From Lysinibacillus sp. SGAir0095 (GTDB lineage Bacteria > Bacillota > Bacilli > Bacillales_A > Planococcaceae): a stretch of DNA of 64,000 nucleotides. The stretch is from NCBI RefSeq assembly GCF_005491425.1, contig NZ_CP028083.1, positions 644,001 through 708,000 of the forward strand, given 5' to 3'. Each line of letters begins with the position of its first letter. Position 1 is the stretch's first letter. Under the pieces are notes generated by a model. It saw nothing but the letters and a program-made list of their open reading frames with translations. It was not told where the DNA came from and ran no database searches. Of the stretch, positions 45,021-53,381 are shown piece by piece. The position numbers and the translations under genes are program-made.

Positions 45021-45509
45021 ATGAAAACATTTTTTCAGTATAATTGGATGGTTAGAGAAGAATGGTATAAGTGGTGTGAAGAGTTACCAGAGGAAGAACT
45101 TTTAAGAAAGCGAACAGGTGGAGTAGGGAGCATCTTACAAACACTTTTTCATATTGTTGATGTTGAGTGGAGCTGGATTCGTGAAATACAAGGGAAACCT
45201 GCTTTGGAAGAAGACTTTGAAAAGTATAGTAGTCTAGATCGAGTACGCTTCTTAGATGCACAATTCAAAAGTGAGGTTGAGAGCTTTGTAAATAGCTGGG
45301 ATGATGGCTTGGAAAATAGACTACATACAGACACATCACAAGATGGAACAGTTACTACGGATACTTGGGGTGAGGTGGTCCGCCACATCATTGCACATGA
45401 AATACATCATATCGGCCAGTTATCTGTTTGGTCAAGGGAATTAGGGAAAAAGCCGATTTCTGCTAATCTGATTGGAAGAGGACTTGCTCATACAGTAACG
45501 GACCATTAA
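45021..45509 (+). CDS. DinB-family protein
   Basis: A 162-residue four-helix-bundle protein of the DinB/YfiT type. The three metal-binding histidines are in TLFHIVDVEW near residue 47 and in HIIAHEIHHIGQLSVW near 127-142. Members include thiol-S-transferases using bacillithiol; this is known for the superfamily and unproven here. The frame is open from 44946, but the ATG at 45021 is preceded by GGGGGAAGGA and starts the family fold. It may be co-transcribed with the nucleotidyltransferase gene. Confidence 0.87.
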   Translation: MKTFFQYNWMVREEWYKWCEELPEEELLRKRTGGVGSILQTLFHIVDVEWSWIREIQGKPALEEDFEKYSSLDRVRFLDAQFKSEVESFVNSWDDGLENRLHTDTSQDGTVTTDTWGEVVRHIIAHEIHHIGQLSVWSRELGKKPISANLIGRGLAHTVTDH

Positions 45510-45684
45510 TTAATATACAACCTTCCTAATTAGGTGAAGGTATAGATAAAGATAGAGAAACTACTATTTGTATATAATAATTCAGAGCAGGTGTTTTGAG
45601 TATAGGACAAGGTGAGCTATAATTAAATAGGAAATAAAATGTAAACATTACATATTTAATTGTAGTTCGAAGGTAGGGGAAGAG

Positions 45685-46557
45685 ATGAACAGGGTTATAA
45701 AGCGAAAGCCTAATATAGTTAAAATCATTAGCAAAACAATAATGATCATCCTCGGTGGATTAATTGCAGCATACGGATTAGAGGCTGTTCTAATTCCAAA
45801 TAACGTATCCGATGGTGGGGTAACGGGGCTAAGTATCGTTGGGTCACAAAGTTTCGGGTTACCTTTAGGGGTTTTAATCGCCATCCTTAATATCCCTTTT
45901 GTTTGGTTAGGGTATAAGCAAATCGGGAAAAGCTTTGCCATTTACTCTGTAGTAGGGATTGTATCCTTAGCAATAGGGACAGTTTGGATGCATCATATCC
46001 CGGCGATCATCGAAGGAGATACACTATTAATCACGGTTGTTGGTGGGATTATCCTTGGGTTCGGAATGGGTTTAGCATTACGTAATGGCGGTGCGCTAGA
46101 TGGAATAGATATGCTAGCCGTATTGCTATCTAAAAAGTTGCCATTTGGGACAAGTGATTTAATCTTATTTTTAAACTTATTTGTATTCATAGTTGTTTCC
46201 ACGGTATTTGGCTTGCAAGGAGCAATTCTTTCCGGGATTGCATACTTTATCGCCTCTAAAGTAATTCATATCGTAGAAGAAGGTTTAAGTGGATCAAAAA
46301 CGTTTAAAATCATTACAGCTGAGCCTGAAGTAATGGTAGAAACGATTCGTGATAGATTAGGTCGCAGTGCAACCTATAAAGACGCTTACGGTGGTTATTC
46401 ACACGAGTTATTCAAGGAAATTACGTGTGTTATCAACCGTTTGGAAGAAAGTAAAATGAAAGAGATTATCCAAGAAATTGACCCAGGTGCTTTTGTTACA
46501 GTCTATGATGTAGCAGAAGTGAAGGGCGGTAACTTTAGAAAAAGAGATATTCATTAA
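45685..46557 (+). CDS. YitT-family membrane protein (DUF161/DUF2179)
   Basis: A 290-residue protein with about six hydrophobic segments in the first 205 residues and a soluble C-terminal DUF2179 domain (about 210-280, FKIITAEPEVMVETIRDRLGR). The YitT family hallmark is GLEAVLIPNNVSDGGVTGLSIVG near residues 31-53 and LGFGMGLALRNGGALDGIDMLAV near 124-146. Function of the family is unknown. GGGGAAGAG precedes the ATG. Single gene with a terminator. Confidence 0.9.
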   Translation: MNRVIKRKPNIVKIISKTIMIILGGLIAAYGLEAVLIPNNVSDGGVTGLSIVGSQSFGLPLGVLIAILNIPFVWLGYKQIGKSFAIYSVVGIVSLAIGTVWMHHIPAIIEGDTLLITVVGGIILGFGMGLALRNGGALDGIDMLAVLLSKKLPFGTSDLILFLNLFVFIVVSTVFGLQGAILSGIAYFIASKVIHIVEEGLSGSKTFKIITAEPEVMVETIRDRLGRSATYKDAYGGYSHELFKEITCVINRLEESKMKEIIQEIDPGAFVTVYDVAEVKGGNFRKRDIH

Positions 46558-46571
46558 TACGTAAGTCAAGG

Positions 46572-46604
46572 AAAGCGTTTTTGTTATCAGAAACGCTTTT
46601 TTCT
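46572..46604 (+). terminator. Terminator after the YitT gene
   Basis: AAAGCGTTTT pairs with GAAACGCTTT and is followed by a long T-run. Confidence 0.85.
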
Positions 46605-46678
46605 TTTTATTAAAAGGATTTGCTGATGATATAACGAATTTTTTAAAGAAGAACGGGAAGGAATGGGGTGCAGAGTAA

Positions 46679-47569
46679 ATGACAGTGGTAATTGAAAGAG
46701 CCAAGGATTTTCGAGAGTTAGCGCATTTTCTAACGGAATTGAATAACCAAAAAGCGTTTCATATTGGATACTGTGGACATAAAGTTGAGGAAATATATGA
46801 GACCTTAAAAGCAGATTTCGTTAGAGAAGGTCAGAGTACAGTTCTAGTTGCTAAGAATAGCAAAGAGAAAATAGAGGCTGCAATAGGTTTAGATATTGAT
46901 GAGGAAAGTGCAGAAGTTTGGGGTCCTTATAATAGAAATACGTCTATTAACATACAATCTCTAGTTTGGGAATCTCTTTTACAAGAATATCCAACGATTG
47001 AAACCTTTTATTTCTTTCTAAACAAGGAAAACTTAAAGCAACAGGAATTTATGAAAACTATACATGCAACTAAAACAGGAGAGTATCTCATATTAGAAAT
47101 TAAAAAGCATACCTTTCAAGTTGTTAATGAGTTAAAAAGTACACCATATATTCAAAGTGACTTTGATGCGTTTGCAATGATGCACGGGCAAGCTTTTCCG
47201 AATACATATTATAATGCCGAAACAATTGTGAGCCGATTGAATGAGGCGTGTATTTTAAAAATACTAAAATCTGAATCGAATGAAATACTTGGGTATGCTT
47301 ATTATGAAGTGGATTCATTAATAGAAGAAGCTACATTACACTATTTTGCTATCTCTCCAATGACACAAAATCAAGGCTATGGGACAACTTTGTTAAAGGA
47401 GGTCATAACAGAAATTTTTTCTTTCTCTGAAATCAGCGAAGTTAAATTATGCGTAGATCATACAAATGCCCAAGCAAATCATGTCTATTTTAAAGTGGGT
47501 TTTGAAGAAAAGGACGTATTGTATAGCTATCGACTGAATCGAAATGCGACAGTAAATAAGTTTATATAG
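46679..47569 (+). CDS. GNAT-family N-acetyltransferase (two-module)
   Basis: A 296-residue protein. The C-terminal half (about 155-290) is a full GNAT domain with the acetyl-CoA turn NQGYGTTLL near residues 228-236 and AQANHVYFKVGFEE near 263-276. The N-terminal half looks like a degenerate second GNAT module. The acceptor is unknown. Its last eight bases overlap the end of the convergent quinone oxidoreductase gene. GGAAGG lies ahead of the ATG at a long spacing. Confidence 0.82.
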   Translation: MTVVIERAKDFRELAHFLTELNNQKAFHIGYCGHKVEEIYETLKADFVREGQSTVLVAKNSKEKIEAAIGLDIDEESAEVWGPYNRNTSINIQSLVWESLLQEYPTIETFYFFLNKENLKQQEFMKTIHATKTGEYLILEIKKHTFQVVNELKSTPYIQSDFDAFAMMHGQAFPNTYYNAETIVSRLNEACILKILKSESNEILGYAYYEVDSLIEEATLHYFAISPMTQNQGYGTTLLKEVITEIFSFSEISEVKLCVDHTNAQANHVYFKVGFEEKDVLYSYRLNRNATVNKFI

Positions 47570-48527
47570 TAATGACTACTTTGCCTTGGGCGTGACCTTG
47601 CTCAAAATAATTGAAGGCTTCTTTTAGTTCCCTCAATGTGTAAGTACGATCAATGACTGGTTTTACTTTATTGGCTTCAATGAGTTCTTTTAAAAAAAGT
47701 AAGTCATTTTGATTTGCCCTCTGCAGAATATTCTTCATACTCTTGTTATTAGTTAAGGAAATTAGGGGACCTATGAACATGGCCTGGACCATTTGTGCTT
47801 GAGAACCACCAATCATTACGTAAGAACCATTAGACTTTAATAACCGATTGTATACTGAGATTGGGCTATATCCATTGACGGCAAGAATGAGATCAAAGCG
47901 ATCTTCTAATTCAGAAACATCTTCTTCTGTATAGTCAATGACATAATTTGCGCCAAGTGAACATGCAGTTTCTATATTTCTTGTACTACAGACTGCTGTC
48001 ACTTCAGTGTCGTATGCTTTAGCAATTTGAATGGCAAAAGTTCCTACTCCCCCTGATGCACCATTTATTAGTATTTTTTGACCGGAATTAATTTTGCCTT
48101 TTTGCAATGCTTGTAAAGCTGTAACAGCGGCCATCGGAACAGAGGCAGCTTGTTCAAAAGTAAGGTTGGTTGGTTTATGAACTATTGCTTGTTCCGGAAC
48201 CGCAACATATTCGGCAAAACCACCCCAACCAAAAGCGGATAGGTCACCGAATACTTCATCACCAGGCTGAAACTGAGTTGCATTTTTACCAGTTGCTTCA
48301 ACTACTCCTGCAATATCTCCGCCTGGTATTGCAAATTTAGGTTTAAATAAACCAAATGCCATTCGAGCTAAAAATGGCTTTCCTGATAATAGAACTACGT
48401 TGCCATAATTTAAAGAAGCAGCTTTGACTCTTACCAACACTTCATTATCTTTTTCCATGGGCTTATCAACTTCACCTAATTCCAAAACATCAGGTGTTCC
48501 ATACTCCTTGGTCAGAATGGCTTTCAT
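47562..48527 (-). CDS. Zinc-independent alcohol dehydrogenase / quinone oxidoreductase family protein
   Basis: A 321-residue medium-chain dehydrogenase/reductase. The GroES-like domain has VRVKAASLNYGNVVLLSG and AIPGGDIAGVVEATG. The Rossmann domain holds ILINGASGGVGTFAIQIAKA near residues 151-170. Zinc ligands are absent, placing it with quinone oxidoreductases (QOR/RTN4IP1-like). GGAGGG precedes the ATG at 48527. It ends by overlapping the convergent acetyltransferase gene by eight bases. The substrate is unknown. Confidence 0.87.
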   Translation of the reverse strand: MKAILTKEYGTPDVLELGEVDKPMEKDNEVLVRVKAASLNYGNVVLLSGKPFLARMAFGLFKPKFAIPGGDIAGVVEATGKNATQFQPGDEVFGDLSAFGWGGFAEYVAVPEQAIVHKPTNLTFEQAASVPMAAVTALQALQKGKINSGQKILINGASGGVGTFAIQIAKAYDTEVTAVCSTRNIETACSLGANYVIDYTEEDVSELEDRFDLILAVNGYSPISVYNRLLKSNGSYVMIGGSQAQMVQAMFIGPLISLTNNKSMKNILQRANQNDLLFLKELIEANKVKPVIDRTYTLRELKEAFNYFEQGHAQGKVVITI

Positions 48528-48638
48528 ATGGACCCTCCATTGGTTTTTGATACTTCTAATAGAAGATATTCAGAGGTAAGGGGTTCAATTCTTTCAAAAT
48601 AAAATTTAATAATTGGCTAAGTATTTTGAAAAATATGG

Positions 48639-48667
48639 TTGAAAAAGTATTGAAATAAAATTATAAT
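48639..48667 (+). promoter_or_regulatory. Sigma-A-type promoter
   Basis: TTGAAA (48639-48644) and TATAAT (48662-48667) with a 17-bp spacer give one of the best promoter matches in the window. It reads toward the acetyltransferase and ATPase genes. Confidence 0.75.
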
Positions 48668-48669
48668 AA

Positions 48670-48681
48670 GAACAAGTGTTC
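48670..48681. promoter_or_regulatory. LexA (DinR)-type operator
   Basis: GAACAAGTGTTC fits the Bacillus LexA core GAACRNRYGTTC at every position. It lies inside a longer inverted repeat (AATAAGAACA / TGTTCTTATT) directly after the -10 box, where a bound repressor would block transcription. Confidence 0.65.
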
Positions 48682-48703
48682 TTATTTCGAGGTGGGTTAA
48701 TAA

Positions 48704-49171
48704 ATGGAGCTTTGTTTTTATGAGGATCAATATAAAGAAACAATCGAACAATATCAAATAACGGAGGACCAGCTACGATATACTGGATCGCCCATTGAAA
48801 GTATGGCATTGGTTAATGCAGATTCAGACCGTTATGCAATATTAGCAATTGAAGGTGGAGAACTTGTTACCTATTTCAATTTACATAAAAATGAAGGTGT
48901 TAAGCCGTATTCGACTAACCCTAAGGCAATACTATTAAGAACATTTTCTACAGATTTTCGCCATTTGGGTAAAGGCTATGCAAAACAAGCGTTAAAGCTA
49001 TTGCCGTCTTTTGTAAAACAGTATTTTGAAGATATAAACGAAATTGTACTGGCTGTTAACCTTCAAAATGAAGTTGCACAAAATCTCTATAACAAAACTG
49101 GTTACGTTGATGAAGGGGAACGTAGAATGGGGAATAAGGGTGAGCTAATAATTATGAGCTATTTTTTATAA
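48704..49171 (+). CDS. GNAT-family acetyltransferase, possibly SOS-controlled
   Basis: A 155-residue GNAT protein. The acetyl-CoA binding region reads FRHLGKGYAKQALKLL near residues 86-101 and the end carries NEVAQNLYNKTGYVDEGER near 124-142. The acceptor is unknown. GAGGTGGG lies eight bases before the ATG. A near-consensus sigma-A promoter overlapped by a LexA-type box sits directly upstream, which suggests induction by DNA damage (inference). An ATPase gene follows 38 bp on and may be on the same transcript. Confidence 0.85.
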   Translation: MELCFYEDQYKETIEQYQITEDQLRYTGSPIESMALVNADSDRYAILAIEGGELVTYFNLHKNEGVKPYSTNPKAILLRTFSTDFRHLGKGYAKQALKLLPSFVKQYFEDINEIVLAVNLQNEVAQNLYNKTGYVDEGERRMGNKGELIIMSYFL

Positions 49172-49209
49172 TGGTTTGCATAATGAAAGCAAAAGAGGAG
49201 GGATGATGC

Positions 49210-49941
49210 ATGTTTCTAAAAAGAATTGAGCTCCAACGAGATCTTATTCCAACATATAAAGAATATCCTTTTTCAATTCCGACAATAAGGACGCTTGATC
49301 AATTGGAGCTTCATAATCAAGTAACATTTTTTGTAGGAGAAAACGGTTCTGGCAAATCAACACTTTTAGAAGCTATAGCTGAAAAATGTGGGTTTAATAC
49401 TGCTGGTGGAGGAAGAAATAATTTTTACGATGTGCATCATTCTGAATCTGCTTTAGGTGAGTTCATTAGACTTTCATGGTGGCCAAAAGCAACAAATGGT
49501 TTCTTTCTTCGTGCGGAATCTTTTTATAATTTTGCATCTCATATCGACGAACTAAGAGCAGATGATATAAGAGCCTATAATGCTTATGGGGGTAGTTCTC
49601 TACACGAACAATCTCATGGGGAATCTTTTATGTCTTTATTTTCTAATCGATTTAACGGAAACGCCATTTATTTATTGGACGAACCAGAGGCAGCATTATC
49701 TCCTCAGCGGCAGCTTGCGTTTTTAAGGATTTTACATGATTTAGTTCAAGAGGGTGAGAGTCAATTTATTATAGCTACTCATTCACCAATACTTTTAGGA
49801 TATCCTAATGCTACGATTTACAGTTTCGATCAAGAAACTATAAATGAAGTTAAATATGAAGAAACTAGTCATTACCAAATCACAAGATACTTTTTAGAAA
49901 ATCGTGAAAGATTTTTAAGAGACATTTTAGAAGATGATTAA
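49210..49941 (+). CDS. AAA/ABC-type ATPase (RecF/SMC-like predicted ATP-binding protein)
   Basis: A 243-residue stand-alone ATPase of the type with an ABC-like head. Walker A is GENGSGKSTLLEAIA near residues 44-58, the signature-like region SHGESFMSLF near 137-146, and Walker B AIYLLDEPEAALSP near 156-169, followed by the switch histidine in IIATHSPILL. No membrane partner is seen, so transport is unlikely; related proteins act in DNA repair, phage defence or RNA processing. It probably shares the LexA-boxed promoter of the preceding acetyltransferase gene. Confidence 0.83.
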   Translation: MFLKRIELQRDLIPTYKEYPFSIPTIRTLDQLELHNQVTFFVGENGSGKSTLLEAIAEKCGFNTAGGGRNNFYDVHHSESALGEFIRLSWWPKATNGFFLRAESFYNFASHIDELRADDIRAYNAYGGSSLHEQSHGESFMSLFSNRFNGNAIYLLDEPEAALSPQRQLAFLRILHDLVQEGESQFIIATHSPILLGYPNATIYSFDQETINEVKYEETSHYQITRYFLENRERFLRDILEDD

Positions 49942-49954
49942 TGCAACAAAATAA

Positions 49955-49992
49955 ATGCACCAAAAATATCGAATAGATACCTTTAGTGCATT
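49955..49992. terminator. Hairpin between the ATPase and spore protein genes
   Basis: AAATGCAC pairs with GTGCATTT, with an inner TATC/GATA extension, between convergent genes. Confidence 0.6.
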
Positions 49993-50001
49993 TACCGTCA
50001 A

Positions 50002-50166
50002 TTAGTTATTTCTGTTCTTTTTTTGATTTTTGTTGTTGTTCTTGATTTCTTGTATATCTAACTCTTGAGCAATCTCTTGGTTGTTATTTTGGTTGTTATT
50101 TTGCTTATTCTTTTTTTGGTTATTTTGATCATTGTTATTTTTTTGTGCCTTATTTTTTTTACTCAT
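50002..50166 (-). CDS. Gamma-type small acid-soluble spore protein-like (54 aa)
   Basis: A 54-residue, Asn/Gln/Lys-rich protein starting MSKKNKAQKNN. Its middle reads EIAQELDIQEIKNNN, which lines up with the EFASETDAQQVRQQN repeat of SspE-type gamma spore proteins, the amino acid reserve of dormant spores. GGAGG lies before the ATG at 50166. It follows a similar gene 34 bp upstream on the same strand. The family call rests on composition and this motif, so it is moderate. Expression in the forespore would be expected. Confidence 0.62.
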   Translation of the reverse strand: MSKKNKAQKNNNDQNNQKKNKQNNNQNNNQEIAQELDIQEIKNNNKNQKKNRNN

Positions 50167-50200
50167 TATTAATTCCTCCAATGTTGTTTAGATTATTTTT

Positions 50201-50407
50201 TTATCTCTTATTTGATTGTTGGTTTTTATCATGATTCGTTGCATTGTTCTTATTTTTAACTTTTGAGTCAAACTCTTCTGCAATTTCAGCAGTATTGTCT
50301 TCAGGGTTATCCTTGTGACTTGTGGTATTTTTATGCAAGTGCGCATAGGTTTCGAAAGGGTTGTGGGTTCTCACATTCATTGTTTCTTTGCTGTTTTTAT
50401 TCCCCAT
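50201..50407 (-). CDS. Gamma-type small acid-soluble spore protein-like (68 aa)
   Basis: A 68-residue hydrophilic protein rich in Asn, Lys and His, starting MGNKNSKETMNV. The stretch EIAEEFDSKVKNKNN resembles the gamma-type spore protein repeat and matches the same part of the 54-residue neighbour downstream, so the two are probably duplicates. AGGAGGTG precedes the ATG at good spacing, one of the strongest ribosome binding sites in the window. No membrane or export signal is seen. Confidence 0.62.
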   Translation of the reverse strand: MGNKNSKETMNVRTHNPFETYAHLHKNTTSHKDNPEDNTAEIAEEFDSKVKNKNNATNHDKNQQSNKR

Positions 50408-50582
50408 GGATTCACCTCCTAGATACTAATTTGCTCCGGATAAACCGTTTTATTCTTTGTTGAAAGCTTAAACATTTACATAGAAAAACAATTAATTCCA
50501 ATTCTTTTATGTATTCTCAAGGGGTTTTTCAATTTTTGTAGAAGTAATTACTGAAATCAAGTTCGAATAGGAGGTTTACGAT

Positions 50583-50933
50583 TTGGCTAGAGTAATTGGA
50601 TTTGAATTGAGTAGTCAAGATCCGGGAAAGGCTGCTTCATTTTACGGAAATGTATTTGGATGGGAAGTTAGTGAAGCTAATTGGGATTATTGGAGTGTGA
50701 AAACCGGAGCAGAAGATGAAGTCGGCATTGATGGTGGAATTAGTAAAGGGCCAAGTGATTTTCCGCATGGAACGCGAATACAAATAGAGGTCGAATCCAT
50801 AGATGATGCTATCACCAAGGCACAAGAAAATGGTGCCATGGTTGTTCGTAAAAAAATGGTTTTTGATGAATTTTATTTAGCTTATTTAGTAGATCCAGTA
50901 GGAAATGGCATTGGATTATATCAACGAAAATAA
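50583..50933 (+). CDS. VOC-family (glyoxalase/bleomycin-resistance-like) protein
   Basis: A 116-residue single-domain VOC protein. It starts RVIGFELSSQDPGKAASFYGNVFGWEV and ends YLVDPVGNGIGLYQRK, a complete pair of beta-alpha-beta-beta-beta units. Members bind metal and act on or sequester small molecules; no substrate is evident. The start is TTG at 50583 with AGGAGGT upstream. A second VOC gene begins 22 bp after its stop, so they form a pair. Confidence 0.85.
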   Translation: MARVIGFELSSQDPGKAASFYGNVFGWEVSEANWDYWSVKTGAEDEVGIDGGISKGPSDFPHGTRIQIEVESIDDAITKAQENGAMVVRKKMVFDEFYLAYLVDPVGNGIGLYQRK

Positions 50934-50955
50934 AAGACTTTGGTGGAGGATGCTA

Positions 50956-51336
50956 ATGGAAAAGATTATCCCTATAAAAAATCAAATGAATGGTGTTTTT
51001 GTGCATGTAAGTAATCTAAAGAATTCTGCGAAATGGTATTGCGATTTAATTGGATTAGAAGTGGATTTACACAAAATTGAATCACCTGTTTTTAATGTTC
51101 CGGTAGTGGGTACGACTTCACTTACATTAGATGACCATACCTTTGACCCGCACTTCAAATACCAAGCTAGCCCGAGTCCCATTTTCAACTTTTATACGCC
51201 AAATATTGATGAAGCCTATCAGTACATAAAACAAAAAGGCTTTAAAATCGTACGAGAAATTGAGTGGCATTATGAAACAGCTTGGTTTAATGTTCAAGAT
51301 CCAGATGGGAATGTTGTAATGATCTGTAATTGTTGA
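50956..51336 (+). CDS. VOC-family protein
   Basis: A 126-residue VOC protein. It has VFVHVSNLKNSAKWYCDLIGLEVDL near residues 11-35 and ends AWFNVQDPDGNVVMICNC, with the H and E/C metal-site positions partly kept. GGTGGAGG lies six bases before the ATG at 50956; the ATG at 50950 touches that site and is less likely. It lies just downstream of another VOC gene, probably on one transcript. The reaction is unknown. Confidence 0.83.
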   Translation: MEKIIPIKNQMNGVFVHVSNLKNSAKWYCDLIGLEVDLHKIESPVFNVPVVGTTSLTLDDHTFDPHFKYQASPSPIFNFYTPNIDEAYQYIKQKGFKIVREIEWHYETAWFNVQDPDGNVVMICNC

Positions 51337-51359
51337 GTTTGACATTCACTAAAATTAAG

Positions 51360-51388
51360 TGAGGAACATAGGGTATCCTATGTTCTCA
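51360..51388. terminator. Hairpin between VOC and sspH genes
   Basis: GAGGAACATAGG pairs with CCTATGTTCTC with one bulge between convergent genes; T-tracts are short. Confidence 0.6.
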
Positions 51389-51401
51389 CCAATACTCTAT
51401 A

Positions 51402-51581
51402 TTAATGCTCCATTAAATTTGATAAGGGAACATCTTGTTCTCTTTGAGGATCATCGAGAGGATAGATTCTAGCGGTTCCTTTGTCTGCGTCAACATGTTG
51501 AATATATACTTTTTCTCCGTTATACATTACATTTGCAATCACAGGTGATTCTGAAATTTCTTGTGCTCTTTGTGCATTCAT
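51402..51581 (-). CDS. sspH: Small acid-soluble spore protein, H type
   Basis: A 59-residue protein that closely follows the SspH pattern: MNAQRAQEISESPVIANVMYNG at the start, VYIQHVDADKGTARIYPLD in the middle and a short acidic end (SNLMEH). SspH is a minor spore-core protein made late in the forespore; its precise role is unclear. GGAGGATTT precedes the ATG at 51581. This gene is direct evidence that the organism forms endospores. Confidence 0.9.
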   Translation of the reverse strand: MNAQRAQEISESPVIANVMYNGEKVYIQHVDADKGTARIYPLDDPQREQDVPLSNLMEH

Positions 51582-51835
51582 TCTGAAATCCTCCTAAAAA
51601 TATTCGACTTTTCAATCTCATTATTTACATTCCTTAGGTAATTAAAACGATTTAAGTGGTCAAATGTTTATTTACTCTTTTGGATAAAAAAAGAAGTCAA
51701 ACCAAAAGATCAAATTTCCAAAAATATGAAACATTCAACCCTTTTTATCGTATATTAGGTAATAAATTGTCATGTGCTATCTTTTATTTACATATATCAT
51801 AACTGTTGGTGAATTAATAAGGAGTGTAATGAAAA

Positions 51836-52039
51836 GTGAGCTTTAGTTTGAAAAAACATGTAGTGATCATAATTTCTTCTCTTGCTATTATGATTGCAAT
51901 TGGATTATCGATTGATATGTATCTAACACATAAAGAAATAATGGATGCGGCAAATGCATGTTATAATTTAAAAGGAAATCCTATTGTACATAAAGAAGGT
52001 CCCATTTCTAATTGGTCTTTTACTTGTGATGGATTATAG
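51836..52039 (+). CDS. Hypothetical small membrane-anchored protein (67 aa)
   Basis: A 67-residue protein with one membrane segment (residues 8-28) and an external tail of about 38 residues with two cysteines (ACYNLKGNP and SFTCDGL). The start is GTG at 51836. AAGGAG lies ten bases upstream; an ATG in another frame between them stops after five codons. A strong terminator follows. The family is unknown. Confidence 0.65.
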   Translation: MSFSLKKHVVIIISSLAIMIAIGLSIDMYLTHKEIMDAANACYNLKGNPIVHKEGPISNWSFTCDGL

Positions 52040-52045
52040 CTATAA

Positions 52046-52076
52046 AAAAATCACCTCTGTGATGAGGTGATTTTAG
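52046..52076. terminator. Terminator after the small membrane protein gene
   Basis: AAATCACCTC pairs perfectly with GAGGTGATTT across six bases, with A and T tracts on the two sides. Confidence 0.88.
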
Positions 52077-52101
52077 GGGAAAGTGGAAGAAGGGCTTATC
52101 A

Positions 52102-52656
52102 CTATTTTTTTGAAGTTGATTTTTCCAACCATTCATGCTCAAGAATCCCATAGAGATGTGAGTCTCTCCAGCCATTATGAATTAAAAAATCATCCCTAAT
52201 CGTTCCTTCTCTCATCATGCCAACCTTTTCCAAAACTTTCACTGATCCTAGGTTTCGAGGATCACAGGTAGCAGAGATGCGATGTAAGTTTAACTGTTTA
52301 AAACCAAATTCGATGAGTATTTTTGCAACTTCTGTAGCGTAACCTAATCCCCAATAATCGGGGTGTACTACATAGCCAATTTCACCTTTCCTATCAATAA
52401 AATCCTGTATATTAATTTCTCCTGAACCGATGAAAGTATTATTTGCGATTACTGCAAACACAAAGCGTGATCTAGGAATTTCATTGCCATCAGAAATTAC
52501 CTGCTGAACAAACTCCAATGAATCTTCTTCTGAATTAGGGCCCCAAGGCTGATATTTGCTTACAGTTGGGAGAGAGGCATAGGAATGTACATCCACCCAA
52601 TCTGCCTCAACCAATTCTCTTAAAGTGACTCTATTACCAATTAAACTTGCAATCAT
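52102..52656 (-). CDS. GNAT acetyltransferase, RimJ/RimL type
   Basis: A 184-residue acetyltransferase. It has GNRVTLRELVEADWVDVHSYAS at the N-terminus, IGYVVHPDYWGLGYATEVAKIL near residues 84-105 for acetyl-CoA binding, and NLHRISATCDPRNLGSVKVLEKVGM near 112-136. The acceptor is unknown. The ATG at 52656 has GGGAGGG upstream; the frame itself opens five codons earlier. Single gene between terminators. Confidence 0.87.
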   Translation of the reverse strand: MIASLIGNRVTLRELVEADWVDVHSYASLPTVSKYQPWGPNSEEDSLEFVQQVISDGNEIPRSRFVFAVIANNTFIGSGEINIQDFIDRKGEIGYVVHPDYWGLGYATEVAKILIEFGFKQLNLHRISATCDPRNLGSVKVLEKVGMMREGTIRDDFLIHNGWRDSHLYGILEHEWLEKSTSKK

Positions 52657-52833
52657 CGAAATCCCTCCCAATTAGATATTTGTAAAGATACTTGAATTCT
52701 ATAAAGAAAGTAAAAGTCCTCTAAAATAAATATTTTACTATCGCTTTTTTACACGATGTTAAGCGCATGTAGCTAACTAAAAAGGATGATTCTTACTGTT
52801 TGGCGAAATGAATAGTGGGGGTGAATGTAATCT

Positions 52834-53310
52834 ATGGAACTGAACGTATACAACATGAATGAGCAACGTGCTATTCAAATACTAAATTGGAAATATGATC
52901 CTCCTTATGATTTTTATGATAATCACTACACAGACGAAGCTCTGGAAGAATTACTTGATAGTTCATACTATGCTTTAGTTAATACTAAAAATGAATTGTT
53001 TGGATTTTTTTGTGCTGGTAAATCGGCACAAGTTCCAGTTGGACATGCTAAAGGCGCCTATGAAGAAAACTTGGTAGACATGGGACTTGGGATGAATCCT
53101 AGGATGGTAGGACAGGGAAGTGGAACTGAGTTTTGTTCTCTCATTATAAGATTGATTAGAAAGAAATATGGAAATACGCCTATTTGTTTGACTGTTGCAA
53201 CATTTAAAGCAAGAGCGATACATCTGTATGAAAAACTAGGATTTGAAAAGGAAAATGAAGTTAAAAGTGAGAGAGCTCAATTTATTACAATGGTGAGAAG
53301 AGAAGTATAG
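52834..53310 (+). CDS. GNAT-family acetyltransferase
   Basis: A 158-residue GNAT protein. VDMGLGMNPRMVGQGSGTEFCSLII near residues 86-110 is the acetyl-CoA binding region and FKARAIHLYEKLGFEKENEV near 128-147 is the usual end. The substrate is unknown. GGGGGTGA precedes the ATG. A perfect terminator follows. It is one of five intact GNAT genes in this window. Confidence 0.85.
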   Translation: MELNVYNMNEQRAIQILNWKYDPPYDFYDNHYTDEALEELLDSSYYALVNTKNELFGFFCAGKSAQVPVGHAKGAYEENLVDMGLGMNPRMVGQGSGTEFCSLIIRLIRKKYGNTPICLTVATFKARAIHLYEKLGFEKENEVKSERAQFITMVRREV

Positions 53311-53324
53311 CAACCTATAAAAAG

Positions 53325-53363
53325 TGTCCCAAAAGATATAGATATGGATGTATCTTTTGGGAC
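53325..53363. terminator. Terminator between acetyltransferase and chemoreceptor genes
   Basis: GTCCCAAAAGATA pairs with TATCTTTTGGGAC across an 11-base loop between convergent genes. Confidence 0.85.
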
Positions 53364-53381
53364 GACCCTTCGGTAAGAGGA

